From Succinivibrionaceae bacterium (GTDB lineage: Bacteria > Pseudomonadota > Gammaproteobacteria > Enterobacterales > Succinivibrionaceae): a stretch of 59,789 nucleotides of DNA. Under the pieces are notes generated by a model. That model saw only the letters and a list, made by a program, of their open reading frames with translations, did no database searches and was not told the DNA's origin. Shown in pieces: positions 9,972 to 18,249 of this stretch. The stretch is taken from positions 1 through 59,789 of the forward strand of contig JAEEOK010000050.1 of NCBI GenBank assembly GCA_016284235.1, written 5' to 3'. The position numbers and the translations under genes were made by a program. The first letter of the stretch is position 1, and every line of letters starts with the position of its first letter.

Positions 9972-10472
9972 CGTCCCGTAGAAGCAAACTGGTGGACCAA
10001 GAAAGGGTTTTATCTTGCTTATATGCTGAGAGAAGGCACATGTCTGCTGGTACTTGCGTTTGTGCTTGAAATGCTCGGTCTTTATATTATGACAGCGTTG
10101 CACATTTCCGATATTCAGCATATGAATCAGGCAGGCGCCAAGTCTCTGGTAAACTATATTGAATTTCTCGGTCATCCTGCAATGATCGTTTTCAACGTTC
10201 TTGTGCTTATAGCTGTGCTCTACCACGCATTTACCTGGTTTCCTCTGATGCCGAAGGCAACCAGAGTGATAATCAAGGATCGCAAATCAGGGCTCTACAA
10301 ACTGCTTGAAGGAAAGTATCTTGTTGCTCTCCTGGTTCTCGCTTTTGTTACAGTGACAGTAGCCGGTGTTATATTCTTCTACTATCCTCAGTTGATTGCC
10401 AAACTCCTTACTCCTCTGGGACTCTTTGAAGATTCTCTAAAGAGCATGTTTGGAAAGGGACTGCCTTTTTAA
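9900..10472 (+). CDS. frdC: Fumarate reductase membrane anchor subunit C
   Basis: Membrane anchor that helps bind menaquinol. After the conserved start region (RKPFVRPVEANWW, then FYLAYMLREGT) come three hydrophobic membrane helices. At 190 aa it is longer than E. coli FrdC (131): both an N-terminal extension and longer loops are present. The first 24 codons are a 36-bp tandem duplication (MDLEKSTSKP then MDLEKSTRKP). A ribosome site (AAGGGAG) precedes only the first ATG, so I start there; the second ATG (9936) would give a more typical N-terminus but has no ribosome site. Confidence 0.92.
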   Translation: MDLEKSTSKPMTMDLEKSTRKPFVRPVEANWWTKKGFYLAYMLREGTCLLVLAFVLEMLGLYIMTALHISDIQHMNQAGAKSLVNYIEFLGHPAMIVFNVLVLIAVLYHAFTWFPLMPKATRVIIKDRKSGLYKLLEGKYLVALLVLAFVTVTVAGVIFFYYPQLIAKLLTPLGLFEDSLKSMFGKGLPF

Positions 10473-10497
10473 CTGAGTTTAAAAGAGGAATATAATA

Positions 10498-10530
10498 ATG
10501 TTTAAGAATACAAATTTTGGATTACAGTAA
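10498..10530 (+). CDS. Possible 10-codon peptide between frdC and frdD
   Basis: An ATG preceded by GAGGAA (spacing 7-8) opens a frame reading MFKNTNFGLQ and ends in TAA immediately before the TAGGAG ribosome site of frdD. Its start resembles that of FrdD (MFRKDR), so it may be a decayed duplicate of the frdD start or a tiny upstream frame that couples translation. Speculative. Confidence 0.3.
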   Translation: MFKNTNFGLQ

Positions 10531-10542
10531 TAGGAGACCAAA

Positions 10543-10899
10543 ATGTTTAGAAAAGATCGCTCTGACGAGCCTATTTACTGGGGATTGTTCGGTGCCGGCG
10601 GCATGGTTGTTGCTATTGTGCTCCCAGCTATCATCATCGCTACGATGGGTCTTACCCACAGTGTGTTTGATACAGCAATGTTTGCCAACGTGATCCTTTC
10701 ACCAGTTTTCAGTCTGGCATTTATCGGAATCATGATTTTATGCACATGGCATGCACTTCACCGTATTTATCATACACTCCATGATCTGACCATCCATGTC
10801 GGAACACTGCACCATATCATAATTTATGGTCTGGCACTTCTGATATCACTGGCTTTCATCGGATGCTACCTGATAATCCTCTTTAAGAATTTTTTCTAA
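10543..10899 (+). CDS. frdD: Fumarate reductase membrane anchor subunit D
   Basis: Second membrane anchor, 118 aa against 119 in E. coli, with three hydrophobic helices and the family's ...DEPIYWGLFGAGGM N-terminus and HALHRIYHTLHDL segment. A TAGGAG ribosome site precedes the ATG. It is the last gene of the frdABCD operon, and a strong terminator follows 26 bp later. Confidence 0.95.
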   Translation: MFRKDRSDEPIYWGLFGAGGMVVAIVLPAIIIATMGLTHSVFDTAMFANVILSPVFSLAFIGIMILCTWHALHRIYHTLHDLTIHVGTLHHIIIYGLALLISLAFIGCYLIILFKNFF

Positions 10900-10925
10900 G
10901 AGAACAGTTTAACCATAATAATCCT

Positions 10926-10947
10926 GGCTCCCTATGGGAGCCTTTTT
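10926..10947 (+). terminator. Intrinsic terminator of frdABCD
   Basis: GGCTCCC, loop TAT, GGGAGCC, then TTTTT: a 7-bp GC-rich stem and a T run. Confidence 0.9.
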
Positions 10948-10964
10948 AATACGCAGGAGACAAA

Positions 10965-11177
10965 ATGAGAAAGATTATCCTAATCAATGGAATGATGTGC
11001 AAAAAGTGCGTGGCACATGTGCAAAAGGCTCTGGAAAAAATTCCTGACACAAAGATAATCAGCATATCACTGGAAAATGGTACCGCTGAAATTGAGAGTC
11101 TGGCCGATGATACAGTAATTAAGCAAACTCTGACAGAGACCGGATTCGCATGCACCGGAATTGAAACAAAAAACTGA
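10965..11177 (+). CDS. Small heavy-metal-associated (HMA) domain protein, CopZ-like
   Basis: A 70-residue ferredoxin-like HMA domain with one soft-metal site C12-x-x-C15 in NGMMCKKC. This matches the GMTCxxC pattern of copper chaperones, with Met in place of Thr. It probably binds Cu(I) or a similar ion in the cytosol. A good AGGAG site lies 6-7 nt before the ATG. It sits just behind the frd terminator, with no copper ATPase or regulator nearby, so its partner is unknown. It is convergent with the protease gene that follows. Confidence 0.85.
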   Translation: MRKIILINGMMCKKCVAHVQKALEKIPDTKIISISLENGTAEIESLADDTVIKQTLTETGFACTGIETKN

Positions 11178-11207
11178 ACAAAATTTTTTCAAAAGCAAAA
11201 AATCAAG

Positions 11208-13286
11208 CTAGTCAGCCTGATAGATTTCAGTACGGATTTTTAGCTGTTCTGAAAGTTCCCCTGGATCAAGAGCACAATTTGCATTTCTGATCTTCAGGAT
11301 CCACGGTTTGTCAGGATCTATTTTTTCCCTGTAAAAAGCTGACGAAGACATACTGATCTGACGCGATGCATCATAATTTCCCAAGAAGGATGTAGGGATC
11401 CATGATGCATAAGCCGGTTTAATTACGCTTAATGTTCCGTTATGAGACTGAAGTTCAATTTGAAGATCCGCATAAAAAGGAAGAATCGACATGGAAAGAT
11501 CTTTAAAATTTCTGAAATTAGAACCGTCAAGACACAGCGGTCTGATTTGCCCTAAAACAGTTTCAACTGTTTCCACCTCAACTGTTCTGCCGTGATGAAC
11601 ACCGTCTGAACGAATAGTACATTCATAATCTTTGTTTGATCGTGAGCATGATGATACAGTAAATAACATCTCCTCCGGCATCGCAGATCTTTTCCTGCAG
11701 TTTACATCCACATCGCATTCCCGGCTTTTTTTAACTGCAGCAGTCGCATCTGCAAGCCCGAACCCGTACCACTGAGAAAAACGATAGCCTGTACTATTTA
11801 CAATCCATCCCGGATCTATAATAAAACCTGAATCAGTTCTAATCGGTTCATAACTAAGAGATGAAATATTTAAATCATTTCTTGCAGAGGATGCCAAAAT
11901 ATACTTGACCTGAGGAACTGTGAAATTTCTGTCAATCTGCTTAAGCAAAGCTATAATTCCCGTAATCTCAGGTGCAGCTGCTGAAGTTCCCTTCATCTTT
12001 GCCGTATACATGCAGGACTGATCACCGAATGTTCTCCATGGTGATCTGTCACCGTCCATATCATAATTATTATGAGCACAGTCATAGCTTGATAGAGTAG
12101 AAACAACTCCTGGGGAATCATTGTGAACAATGCTGTAACCGTCTTCTCCTCCCAGACCGGAAATCCAGAGATTGGGACTTGAAGATGAATAGGATGATTT
12201 TCGCCCTTCAGCATTAACAGCAGCAACATTGATTACATATGCAGATCGAGAAAGATGTCCGGTAACTGAACTTCTGCAATCAGCTCCTATTTTCAGGCAT
12301 TTTTTATTTATCTGAACACCGTTCCAGGAGGCTAATTTATATTCATTTCCGGAAGCATGCACCACCGGTATATTGAGATTGTATAATTTTTGCAGAAGAT
12401 TCTTACTTTCATCATTTTCTGCATAAAGATCATATCCTATGCTGGCATTCACTACATCTGTATCAGGTGTTCTGAGAACAGTCTGCAGTGCATGAACAAG
12501 TTTAACTGATCCCTCCTGTTTAACGGTCTCCTGTGGAGATGAAATAGCATTTACAGAATAAAATCTGCTTTTATATGCAATACCGCGGATCCCCCTTCCG
12601 TTGAAACCGTCAGCTGAAATAATTCCGGCAACGGATGTTCCATGAAGTTCCGCACCTCTGGTTTTATTGAGATTGTTGATGATAACACCAGTATTTACAG
12701 ATGAAGGATCCAGAACATTTTTCGAACTGTCAACTCTGCCGGCAAGATCCTCATGCTTAATATCAGCAGGAAGATCAAGAACAGCAACAGTGACTCCCTC
12801 ACCGCTTAGAATTCTGCCTGTGCTATCTGTATCCGACCATACAGGAAGTAAATTTAAATCTATACCCTTTACCGGAGATTTAGATGCTCCAAAATAATTT
12901 TTCCCGTTGTTGTATATATGCCACTGATAACGAAGCAGAGGATCCTGCTCATACAGTCTGATGCGTCGAGAAAACTTTTTCCCCTGCGGCGTTTCATACG
13001 TGAATTCATCGACAACAGGAAACTCCACGCTGCGATGATCTAGAAACTCACGATTGAAAATATAAATGTATTTCGACTTTTCTGTTCCCTTTTTTACAGT
13101 TCCCATTGCAGCATGTATATTTACCGCATTTTCTGATGTCAGGGTATAAGCTCTGCCTGTCCAGACATCGCCGTCCTCGCCCAGGGAAATATTTGCCCAG
13201 TCGGACACAACATCATTAGATAAGCAACCACTGAGAAAAGAAAAACAGAAAGATGTAAGATAGGTATGCAGCAGCAATTTTTTCAT
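11208..13286 (-). CDS. Subtilisin-family (S8) serine protease, predicted lipoprotein
   Basis: Exported protease. The N-terminus is a lipoprotein signal with lipobox LSGC (C21 from the chosen start). The catalytic triad is D171 (VAVLD), H215 (ELHGTS) and S435 (KGTSAAAP), with oxyanion Asn314 in HASGN. Residues 22-160 resemble a propeptide or adaptor region. About 160 residues after the catalytic domain form a Cys-containing, beta-rich tail of unknown fold. The first residue is uncertain: I use the Met of MKKLLLH (692 aa); an ATG three codons upstream gives 695 aa. Its role is unknown. It is read in the same direction as the ter cluster, but a terminator separates them. Confidence 0.88.
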   Translation of the reverse strand: MKKLLLHTYLTSFCFSFLSGCLSNDVVSDWANISLGEDGDVWTGRAYTLTSENAVNIHAAMGTVKKGTEKSKYIYIFNREFLDHRSVEFPVVDEFTYETPQGKKFSRRIRLYEQDPLLRYQWHIYNNGKNYFGASKSPVKGIDLNLLPVWSDTDSTGRILSGEGVTVAVLDLPADIKHEDLAGRVDSSKNVLDPSSVNTGVIINNLNKTRGAELHGTSVAGIISADGFNGRGIRGIAYKSRFYSVNAISSPQETVKQEGSVKLVHALQTVLRTPDTDVVNASIGYDLYAENDESKNLLQKLYNLNIPVVHASGNEYKLASWNGVQINKKCLKIGADCRSSVTGHLSRSAYVINVAAVNAEGRKSSYSSSSPNLWISGLGGEDGYSIVHNDSPGVVSTLSSYDCAHNNYDMDGDRSPWRTFGDQSCMYTAKMKGTSAAAPEITGIIALLKQIDRNFTVPQVKYILASSARNDLNISSLSYEPIRTDSGFIIDPGWIVNSTGYRFSQWYGFGLADATAAVKKSRECDVDVNCRKRSAMPEEMLFTVSSCSRSNKDYECTIRSDGVHHGRTVEVETVETVLGQIRPLCLDGSNFRNFKDLSMSILPFYADLQIELQSHNGTLSVIKPAYASWIPTSFLGNYDASRQISMSSSAFYREKIDPDKPWILKIRNANCALDPGELSEQLKIRTEIYQAD

Positions 13287-13483
13287 GACAATCATCAGAC
13301 TAATTTTATTAACGCCGGATTACAGGCCATGAGACTCACTGTCTGAAAAGACAAGAACTGCAGTCAGTAAACAAATATATCAACCGGGGAAATTTATACA
13401 GCGACTGCAGGTTATACGGAAACAGAACAGAGTACTCATATCAGGCACTTACCGGATATAATCACACACCATATATACAGACA

Positions 13484-13513
13484 ATAAAACATGCCGCTGA
13501 CAGCATGTTTTAT
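13484..13513 (-). terminator. Terminator at the end of the ter operon
   Basis: An 11-bp perfect stem (ATAAAACATGC/GCATGTTTTAT) with an 8-nt loop, 22 bp after the telA stop. Each side carries a short T run, so it could act in both directions. Confidence 0.7.
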
Positions 13514-13534
13514 ATGCATTCTTCAAAATTAAAA

Positions 13535-14695
13535 TCACTTTTTATCAGCCATGTGATACTTCTGATTAAACTCCTGTTTAATAACCTCCAGACGCTTAGC
13601 GTCTTCAATTCTTTTCTTACGTGCGTTTTCCTGAATATTTCTGGTTTCCTCAATGCCGTTTACAATTGTACGCCATGTTGTTTCCAGGGTTTCTATCTTA
13701 ACCGAACTTCCTGATGCCAGCATAGTTGTCATCTTAGACTGGTCAACAGTATTTTTGGCATTTCTGATTAGAAGTTCATTGGTCTTTGCATCAAGAGCCG
13801 CCATTGATTCAGCCTGCATTCGCTGACGTTTGAGCATAATGGCCTGAGCTATTGCCTGCTTGAAAACAGGAAGTGTAACAACAAACGCAGAATTAATTTT
13901 TCTGACAAGATTCATATTTGAAAATGCCATTGTCTTTATCATAGGAATTGACTGCATGGCCACGCTTTCCGCCATTCTTAGATCCTGGGTTCTCTGCTCC
14001 AGAAGCATAAGGCACTGATTCAAATTATTTATTTCAAACTGGATTGCACCGTCACCGGTAGTCTCTAAATCCTTCTGGCGCTGCGCAATGTACTCTTCCA
14101 GTTCCCTGCAGCCCTGCTCACCCGCAAGAATATACTTTACGAGTTCATGATAGAAATTAACATTGGCATCAAACATTGACTCCAGTTTGCGGTTGGCCTG
14201 CTTAATTTCAGATTCGTACTGCTTCAGCTGAACATAAATCTTGTCAACCTCATCCCCGAGGGTATGATATTTTTCAAGAAGGTGATCCAGCTTTTTGCGA
14301 AGATTTCCGAAAAGTTTGTCAAAAAATCCAGATTTATCCTCTTTAAGCTCCTCAATATCAAACTTCTCCATTATTTTAGCCAGAGTAGCCAGCATCTGAT
14401 TTGAGTCATCAAGCTGAGACATATTCATACCGTTGAGAACGACATCAGATGCTTTTGATATTTCCTCCGCAACATTTGCCCCGAAACTGACAATAGACTC
14501 CATATTATTGACTTCTATTGTACTTACAATAGCATCAACCTCCGGAGAATTAACAAGTTCCGAATTCATCTGATTTCTGTCTGCTACAATATCGTAGGAC
14601 TTTACAACCAGCTCGCCCTGCTCGACCTGCGGATCAGCAGCCTTTTCTCCTATATTCGCATCTCTAACAGATGATTTACTGAAATCGAGACCCAT
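13535..14695 (-). CDS. telA: TelA/KlaA/YceH-family toxic anion resistance protein
   Basis: Cytosolic, highly helical protein of the TelA family, linked to resistance to tellurite and other toxic agents; the biochemical activity is unknown. Charged coiled-coil-like segments dominate about residues 95-370, including KKLDHLLEKYHTLGDEVDK and a tail rich in Lys/Arg. I start at the ATG reading MGLDFSKSS (386 aa) because GGAGG lies 7 nt upstream; an in-frame start ten codons earlier overlaps yceG. It follows yceG directly, the same pairing as yceG-yceH in Bacillus subtilis. It is the last gene of the leftward ter cluster. Confidence 0.92.
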   Translation of the reverse strand: MGLDFSKSSVRDANIGEKAADPQVEQGELVVKSYDIVADRNQMNSELVNSPEVDAIVSTIEVNNMESIVSFGANVAEEISKASDVVLNGMNMSQLDDSNQMLATLAKIMEKFDIEELKEDKSGFFDKLFGNLRKKLDHLLEKYHTLGDEVDKIYVQLKQYESEIKQANRKLESMFDANVNFYHELVKYILAGEQGCRELEEYIAQRQKDLETTGDGAIQFEINNLNQCLMLLEQRTQDLRMAESVAMQSIPMIKTMAFSNMNLVRKINSAFVVTLPVFKQAIAQAIMLKRQRMQAESMAALDAKTNELLIRNAKNTVDQSKMTTMLASGSSVKIETLETTWRTIVNGIEETRNIQENARKKRIEDAKRLEVIKQEFNQKYHMADKK

Positions 14696-14696
14696 A

Positions 14697-16976
14697 TTAT
14701 TTCCTCCACTTAAAAATAAAATCAAACCAGGATGAGCGATTATTCATATCAGATGAAACCTTATTAAAATTCGGGAGCTTCAAATCAAAAACATATTCTC
14801 CGATCTGATGCTCCTCCATTAAATTACGGTTAAAATACCGCTCTATGCACTGATAACCGGTAGGTACAAAAAACAGAATATCAAAACCAATCTGATTAAG
14901 AAAAGCCGCACTTATCGTATCCTCCAGTGACAGCATAGTTTCACCGGCAATAATATAAATCAGTTTCGGATTCTTTTTTGTAAAATCAAACTTTTGAATC
15001 ATTCTCAAAATATCTTTGTCAAGATTCAGTACAGTTGAAACAATAGTATACTCAGTGCCGTTTTCAAATGTACCCTTTATTATTTTCTGATCTATCAAAA
15101 GCTGAAGTTTATCAAGAATGTAATCCTGTATGTTGTCCCTGAGGAAACTGTACTGATAAACCTTATGTGATTTGATTTTTGATTTCAGCACTTTTCCGTT
15201 TTTGAAAAACTCTGTAGCATACTCCTTTACCGGATTCGGTGTGTCGGAAGCAATATTAGGAATGGTTGTTACGACAGCCGTGTCCTGTGTAATCAGTTTC
15301 TTTATACTGCTCCAGTATGCAGTCAAATCATTATCCTTTACGCCGCTTATTTTGGCAAAAATAACAGGAATATTGACAACTGAATCAACCGTGCTGAAAT
15401 TTGGTCTGTATTTCAACTCCTGATCCCAAAGCACAGAAATCTCTTCATACATTGTCTGCAGGATCACAACAGCCGCATGGCTGTACTGCTGGTTTCGGTA
15501 AATTCCTGTATTCTCGTAAACCATTGTGTCCAGATCGCGCTCAGCATGATAAGCCACGGTACCGACCCTCAATCCGGAGTTTTCTTCAGGATATTCGGAA
15601 ACCGCAAGCGATTGATCATAATTAACCTCATACAGAAGTTCATCCTGGAGGCTGCACTTATGACTTAGATCCGGATTGAATATAACAACATCCACAGGGA
15701 GTCGGGCAAGAAATCTGCAAAAAACAGATTCATTATTATTTCTACATCCGCCCATATAGAAAAATACGGCTATCTGAGGCATTTTCCAGTCAGAAAACAA
15801 CTGCAGATGGTAGCGTTTGAGCCAGCACAGCATATATACAGCCATAGTAGTCAGCCGGTTGATATTCATACCTTCGACCCGGCTTTCCTCAAGCATAATA
15901 TCTACAAAAGTTTTATTTGCTATGCGTCGAAGCTCCTGACCGAACAGAAAGCTCAGATTCGATGACAGTTCAGAAATCATCTGACTGACATCTTTATAAT
16001 TACTGCGGCGAATGCTGTTTATTTCTTCAGGAGAAGGCGGAACAATTTCCCTGTTCACTATAACTATTTTACGCTGGGAATGTTTTAAATCCTGGGACAA
16101 CTGGTACAGCTCATTCAAATAGGTTACCTTGTCTTCCACACCCGTAATTCGACAGAAGCAGTTGTAAAAAAAAGAACTGTCGCTACCTCTTGAACTGAAT
16201 TCCTTTCTGATATCATCCCCTAATTTTCCGGTTATCCAGGCATTGGTGCAATTATTAAACTGCGATCTTACACCGTATAAGCGCTCATTGTTCAGGGATG
16301 TCAGTATATCCTGCCTTATACTCTTTAAACTGAAATCTGCAGGGAAAGCAGTCATTCCGGGAAGCTTCAAATCGATTGATCTGGAAGAATCTGCGTCAAG
16401 TTTCAGATATTCATCATCACCGCTATACTGAAGAAGAACAATATCACATCCGGCCGAAAAAAGAACATCCATCAGAAGAAGTTCATAACTTCCTATATTT
16501 CCTTCGTAAAGAATTTTCGGTAATTTCTCTTCCCCCAGATGACTGATTATTCCTTCAAACCTGTAATACAGCCAGCACATGAATTTTATATATGCATTTT
16601 TCAGCATATTATCATTTTTTCCCGACTGTTTTAGCTCATTAAGAGTGCTGCATATAGAAGACGCCAGATTTTCTCTCTGGTGCATAGATATACGCGGAAG
16701 CCATTTCTTCAGGCTGTCTTTTATAAACTCGGAATTCAACTGAAAATCAGAGCCCATAATCTCATTGTAATAGGCAAGGTTGTTCCTGTCCGGATTATTC
16801 AGTTTACCTTCAATAACAACTCCGCATAATCTGGTAGCCTCGTAATACCTGCGAATAAATTCACGAACCTGCAGATTATATCCGTTTATACGATAGAAAT
16901 ACCCGCACCTGTTTCTGCGTTTTCCAGAATCAGTGAAATAATCGTCAAGTTTAGATATTTCATCACGCCTTAACAA
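14697..16976 (-). CDS. yceG: YceG-family protein (tellurite/stress cluster component)
   Basis: Member of the YceG family, found beside TelA in Ter systems and described only as a putative component of a biosynthetic module. At 759 aa it is longer than I recall for Bacillus YceG (about 540), with extra sequence near the N-terminus. It has no signal peptide and no clear membrane segment. A mid-region GEN-like stretch and the C-terminal IIAGETMLSLED and FVPTGYQCIERYF segments look like the conserved part. No ATG exists near the front: the start is probably TTG at 16976, with GGGAG nine bases upstream. The gene ends two bases before the telA start. Confidence 0.85.
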   Translation of the reverse strand: MLRRDEISKLDDYFTDSGKRRNRCGYFYRINGYNLQVREFIRRYYEATRLCGVVIEGKLNNPDRNNLAYYNEIMGSDFQLNSEFIKDSLKKWLPRISMHQRENLASSICSTLNELKQSGKNDNMLKNAYIKFMCWLYYRFEGIISHLGEEKLPKILYEGNIGSYELLLMDVLFSAGCDIVLLQYSGDDEYLKLDADSSRSIDLKLPGMTAFPADFSLKSIRQDILTSLNNERLYGVRSQFNNCTNAWITGKLGDDIRKEFSSRGSDSSFFYNCFCRITGVEDKVTYLNELYQLSQDLKHSQRKIVIVNREIVPPSPEEINSIRRSNYKDVSQMISELSSNLSFLFGQELRRIANKTFVDIMLEESRVEGMNINRLTTMAVYMLCWLKRYHLQLFSDWKMPQIAVFFYMGGCRNNNESVFCRFLARLPVDVVIFNPDLSHKCSLQDELLYEVNYDQSLAVSEYPEENSGLRVGTVAYHAERDLDTMVYENTGIYRNQQYSHAAVVILQTMYEEISVLWDQELKYRPNFSTVDSVVNIPVIFAKISGVKDNDLTAYWSSIKKLITQDTAVVTTIPNIASDTPNPVKEYATEFFKNGKVLKSKIKSHKVYQYSFLRDNIQDYILDKLQLLIDQKIIKGTFENGTEYTIVSTVLNLDKDILRMIQKFDFTKKNPKLIYIIAGETMLSLEDTISAAFLNQIGFDILFFVPTGYQCIERYFNRNLMEEHQIGEYVFDLKLPNFNKVSSDMNNRSSWFDFIFKWRK

Positions 16977-17173
16977 ATTCCATATCTCCCATGTTTTTTC
17001 TGATATTTGCTGATTTTACAAAAAACAAGCCGGAAAAATTTTTCCCGACCCAAATAACTTCGCAAACAGACTGTCCTGTCAATATATCCGATACTGCCAT
17101 CAGACCTGCAGAACAATCAGAAGCACCAGCAAAACATCCGGTTCTCTAACACAGCGGCACATATATGCAAGCC

Positions 17174-18235
17174 CTACCCCAGTCCTGTTCCAGCATCAAA
17201 ATTGCCGTTTTGATACAATCCTTCATGACCGCACCAGGGACATGTTAGTTTGAATGCGGAACCGCCGGAAACAAACTCAGCCCTGGTCGGATCACTGCAA
17301 AAAACTTTGCCACATGAACAGTTTGTCAGAATAACCGGATTATTGCAGTGAGGACAACTGCTCATACCTCCCGTAATACTGGATGTATCAATTGTATCAC
17401 CGGAATTCTTGCCTGCAGTCAATTTATCATACATTTCCTCATCCGGCATAACATAACAGCCTTTTTCTCTGTAATTGCGGCCTTCCCGCGTAAAAAGCTG
17501 AACATACCGTCTGCTGGTTTTAGAACACTTGCCTATAATAACTTTAATATCATTATTGGAAAGAAATTCACTTCCACCTGCATTATCCTTTTTCAGATTT
17601 ATACGGTGTACTGTCTCATCTTCATCCGGTACGGCATCGCTGCCGGAAAGGTTCTTTCCGTCGCCAATGGCAACACTTGTTGTTTTTATGGAAACCGAAA
17701 CCCACTTAGCCAGATCTTTAATCGTTTTCTGATCTATGCTGTCTATCAGGAACAGCTGCTCAGTAATCATTCCTAGAATGGAATAATCAAGCTTTGCTGC
17801 CAATGATATACCGATAACGCTAGCATTTTTTGCATATGACGAATCCCATTTCTTAAAAGCAGACTTGTACGAAGACGATGTAGGATTACCGTCGGTGAAG
17901 AAAAAAATCAGAGGTTTCCAGTCTCCCTTCTGCTCCCGTGATGATTTCACTACATTTCTGTCAATCTCCCTCATCAGACAGTCAAATGCCTCGCCATAAT
18001 CAGTGCCACCGCCAAGCGGCAGCTTAGGGACAGTGAGAGTGTAGACTTCCTGCAGATCATTAAGAACCATAGCCTTACCGGCAAAAACTATAGTCGATAT
18101 AAATGCTGTTTCAAGGGCATACGGATCTGAATTAAGTTCTCCGAGTATCATCTGCAGACATTTATCAACATTCTCAAGACCACCCACCATTGACTCAGAA
18201 ACATCAATTACAAAAAAAATCGGAAGTCTTCTCAT
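17174..18235 (-). CDS. terY: TerY-type vWA protein with C-terminal zinc-binding domain
   Basis: von Willebrand A domain with an intact MIDAS site: DVSES (11-15), a GGGTD segment and FFTDGNP. About 120 residues follow the vWA domain. They end in a cysteine-rich TerY-C type zinc module with four CxxC-like clusters (CPHC, CSC, CPWC), about residues 290-345. In Ter systems this protein forms a phospho-signalling triad with the kinase and the PP2C phosphatase encoded just upstream. GAGG precedes the ATG by five bases; an in-frame start 14 codons earlier overlaps the kinase. A 197-bp gap to yceG contains an AT-rich inverted repeat (GGAAAAATTTTTCC) with a T run, a possible partial terminator. Confidence 0.9.
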   Translation of the reverse strand: MRRLPIFFVIDVSESMVGGLENVDKCLQMILGELNSDPYALETAFISTIVFAGKAMVLNDLQEVYTLTVPKLPLGGGTDYGEAFDCLMREIDRNVVKSSREQKGDWKPLIFFFTDGNPTSSSYKSAFKKWDSSYAKNASVIGISLAAKLDYSILGMITEQLFLIDSIDQKTIKDLAKWVSVSIKTTSVAIGDGKNLSGSDAVPDEDETVHRINLKKDNAGGSEFLSNNDIKVIIGKCSKTSRRYVQLFTREGRNYREKGCYVMPDEEMYDKLTAGKNSGDTIDTSSITGGMSSCPHCNNPVILTNCSCGKVFCSDPTRAEFVSGGSAFKLTCPWCGHEGLYQNGNFDAGTGLG

Positions 18236-18249
18236 ACAGGCCTCTACTG

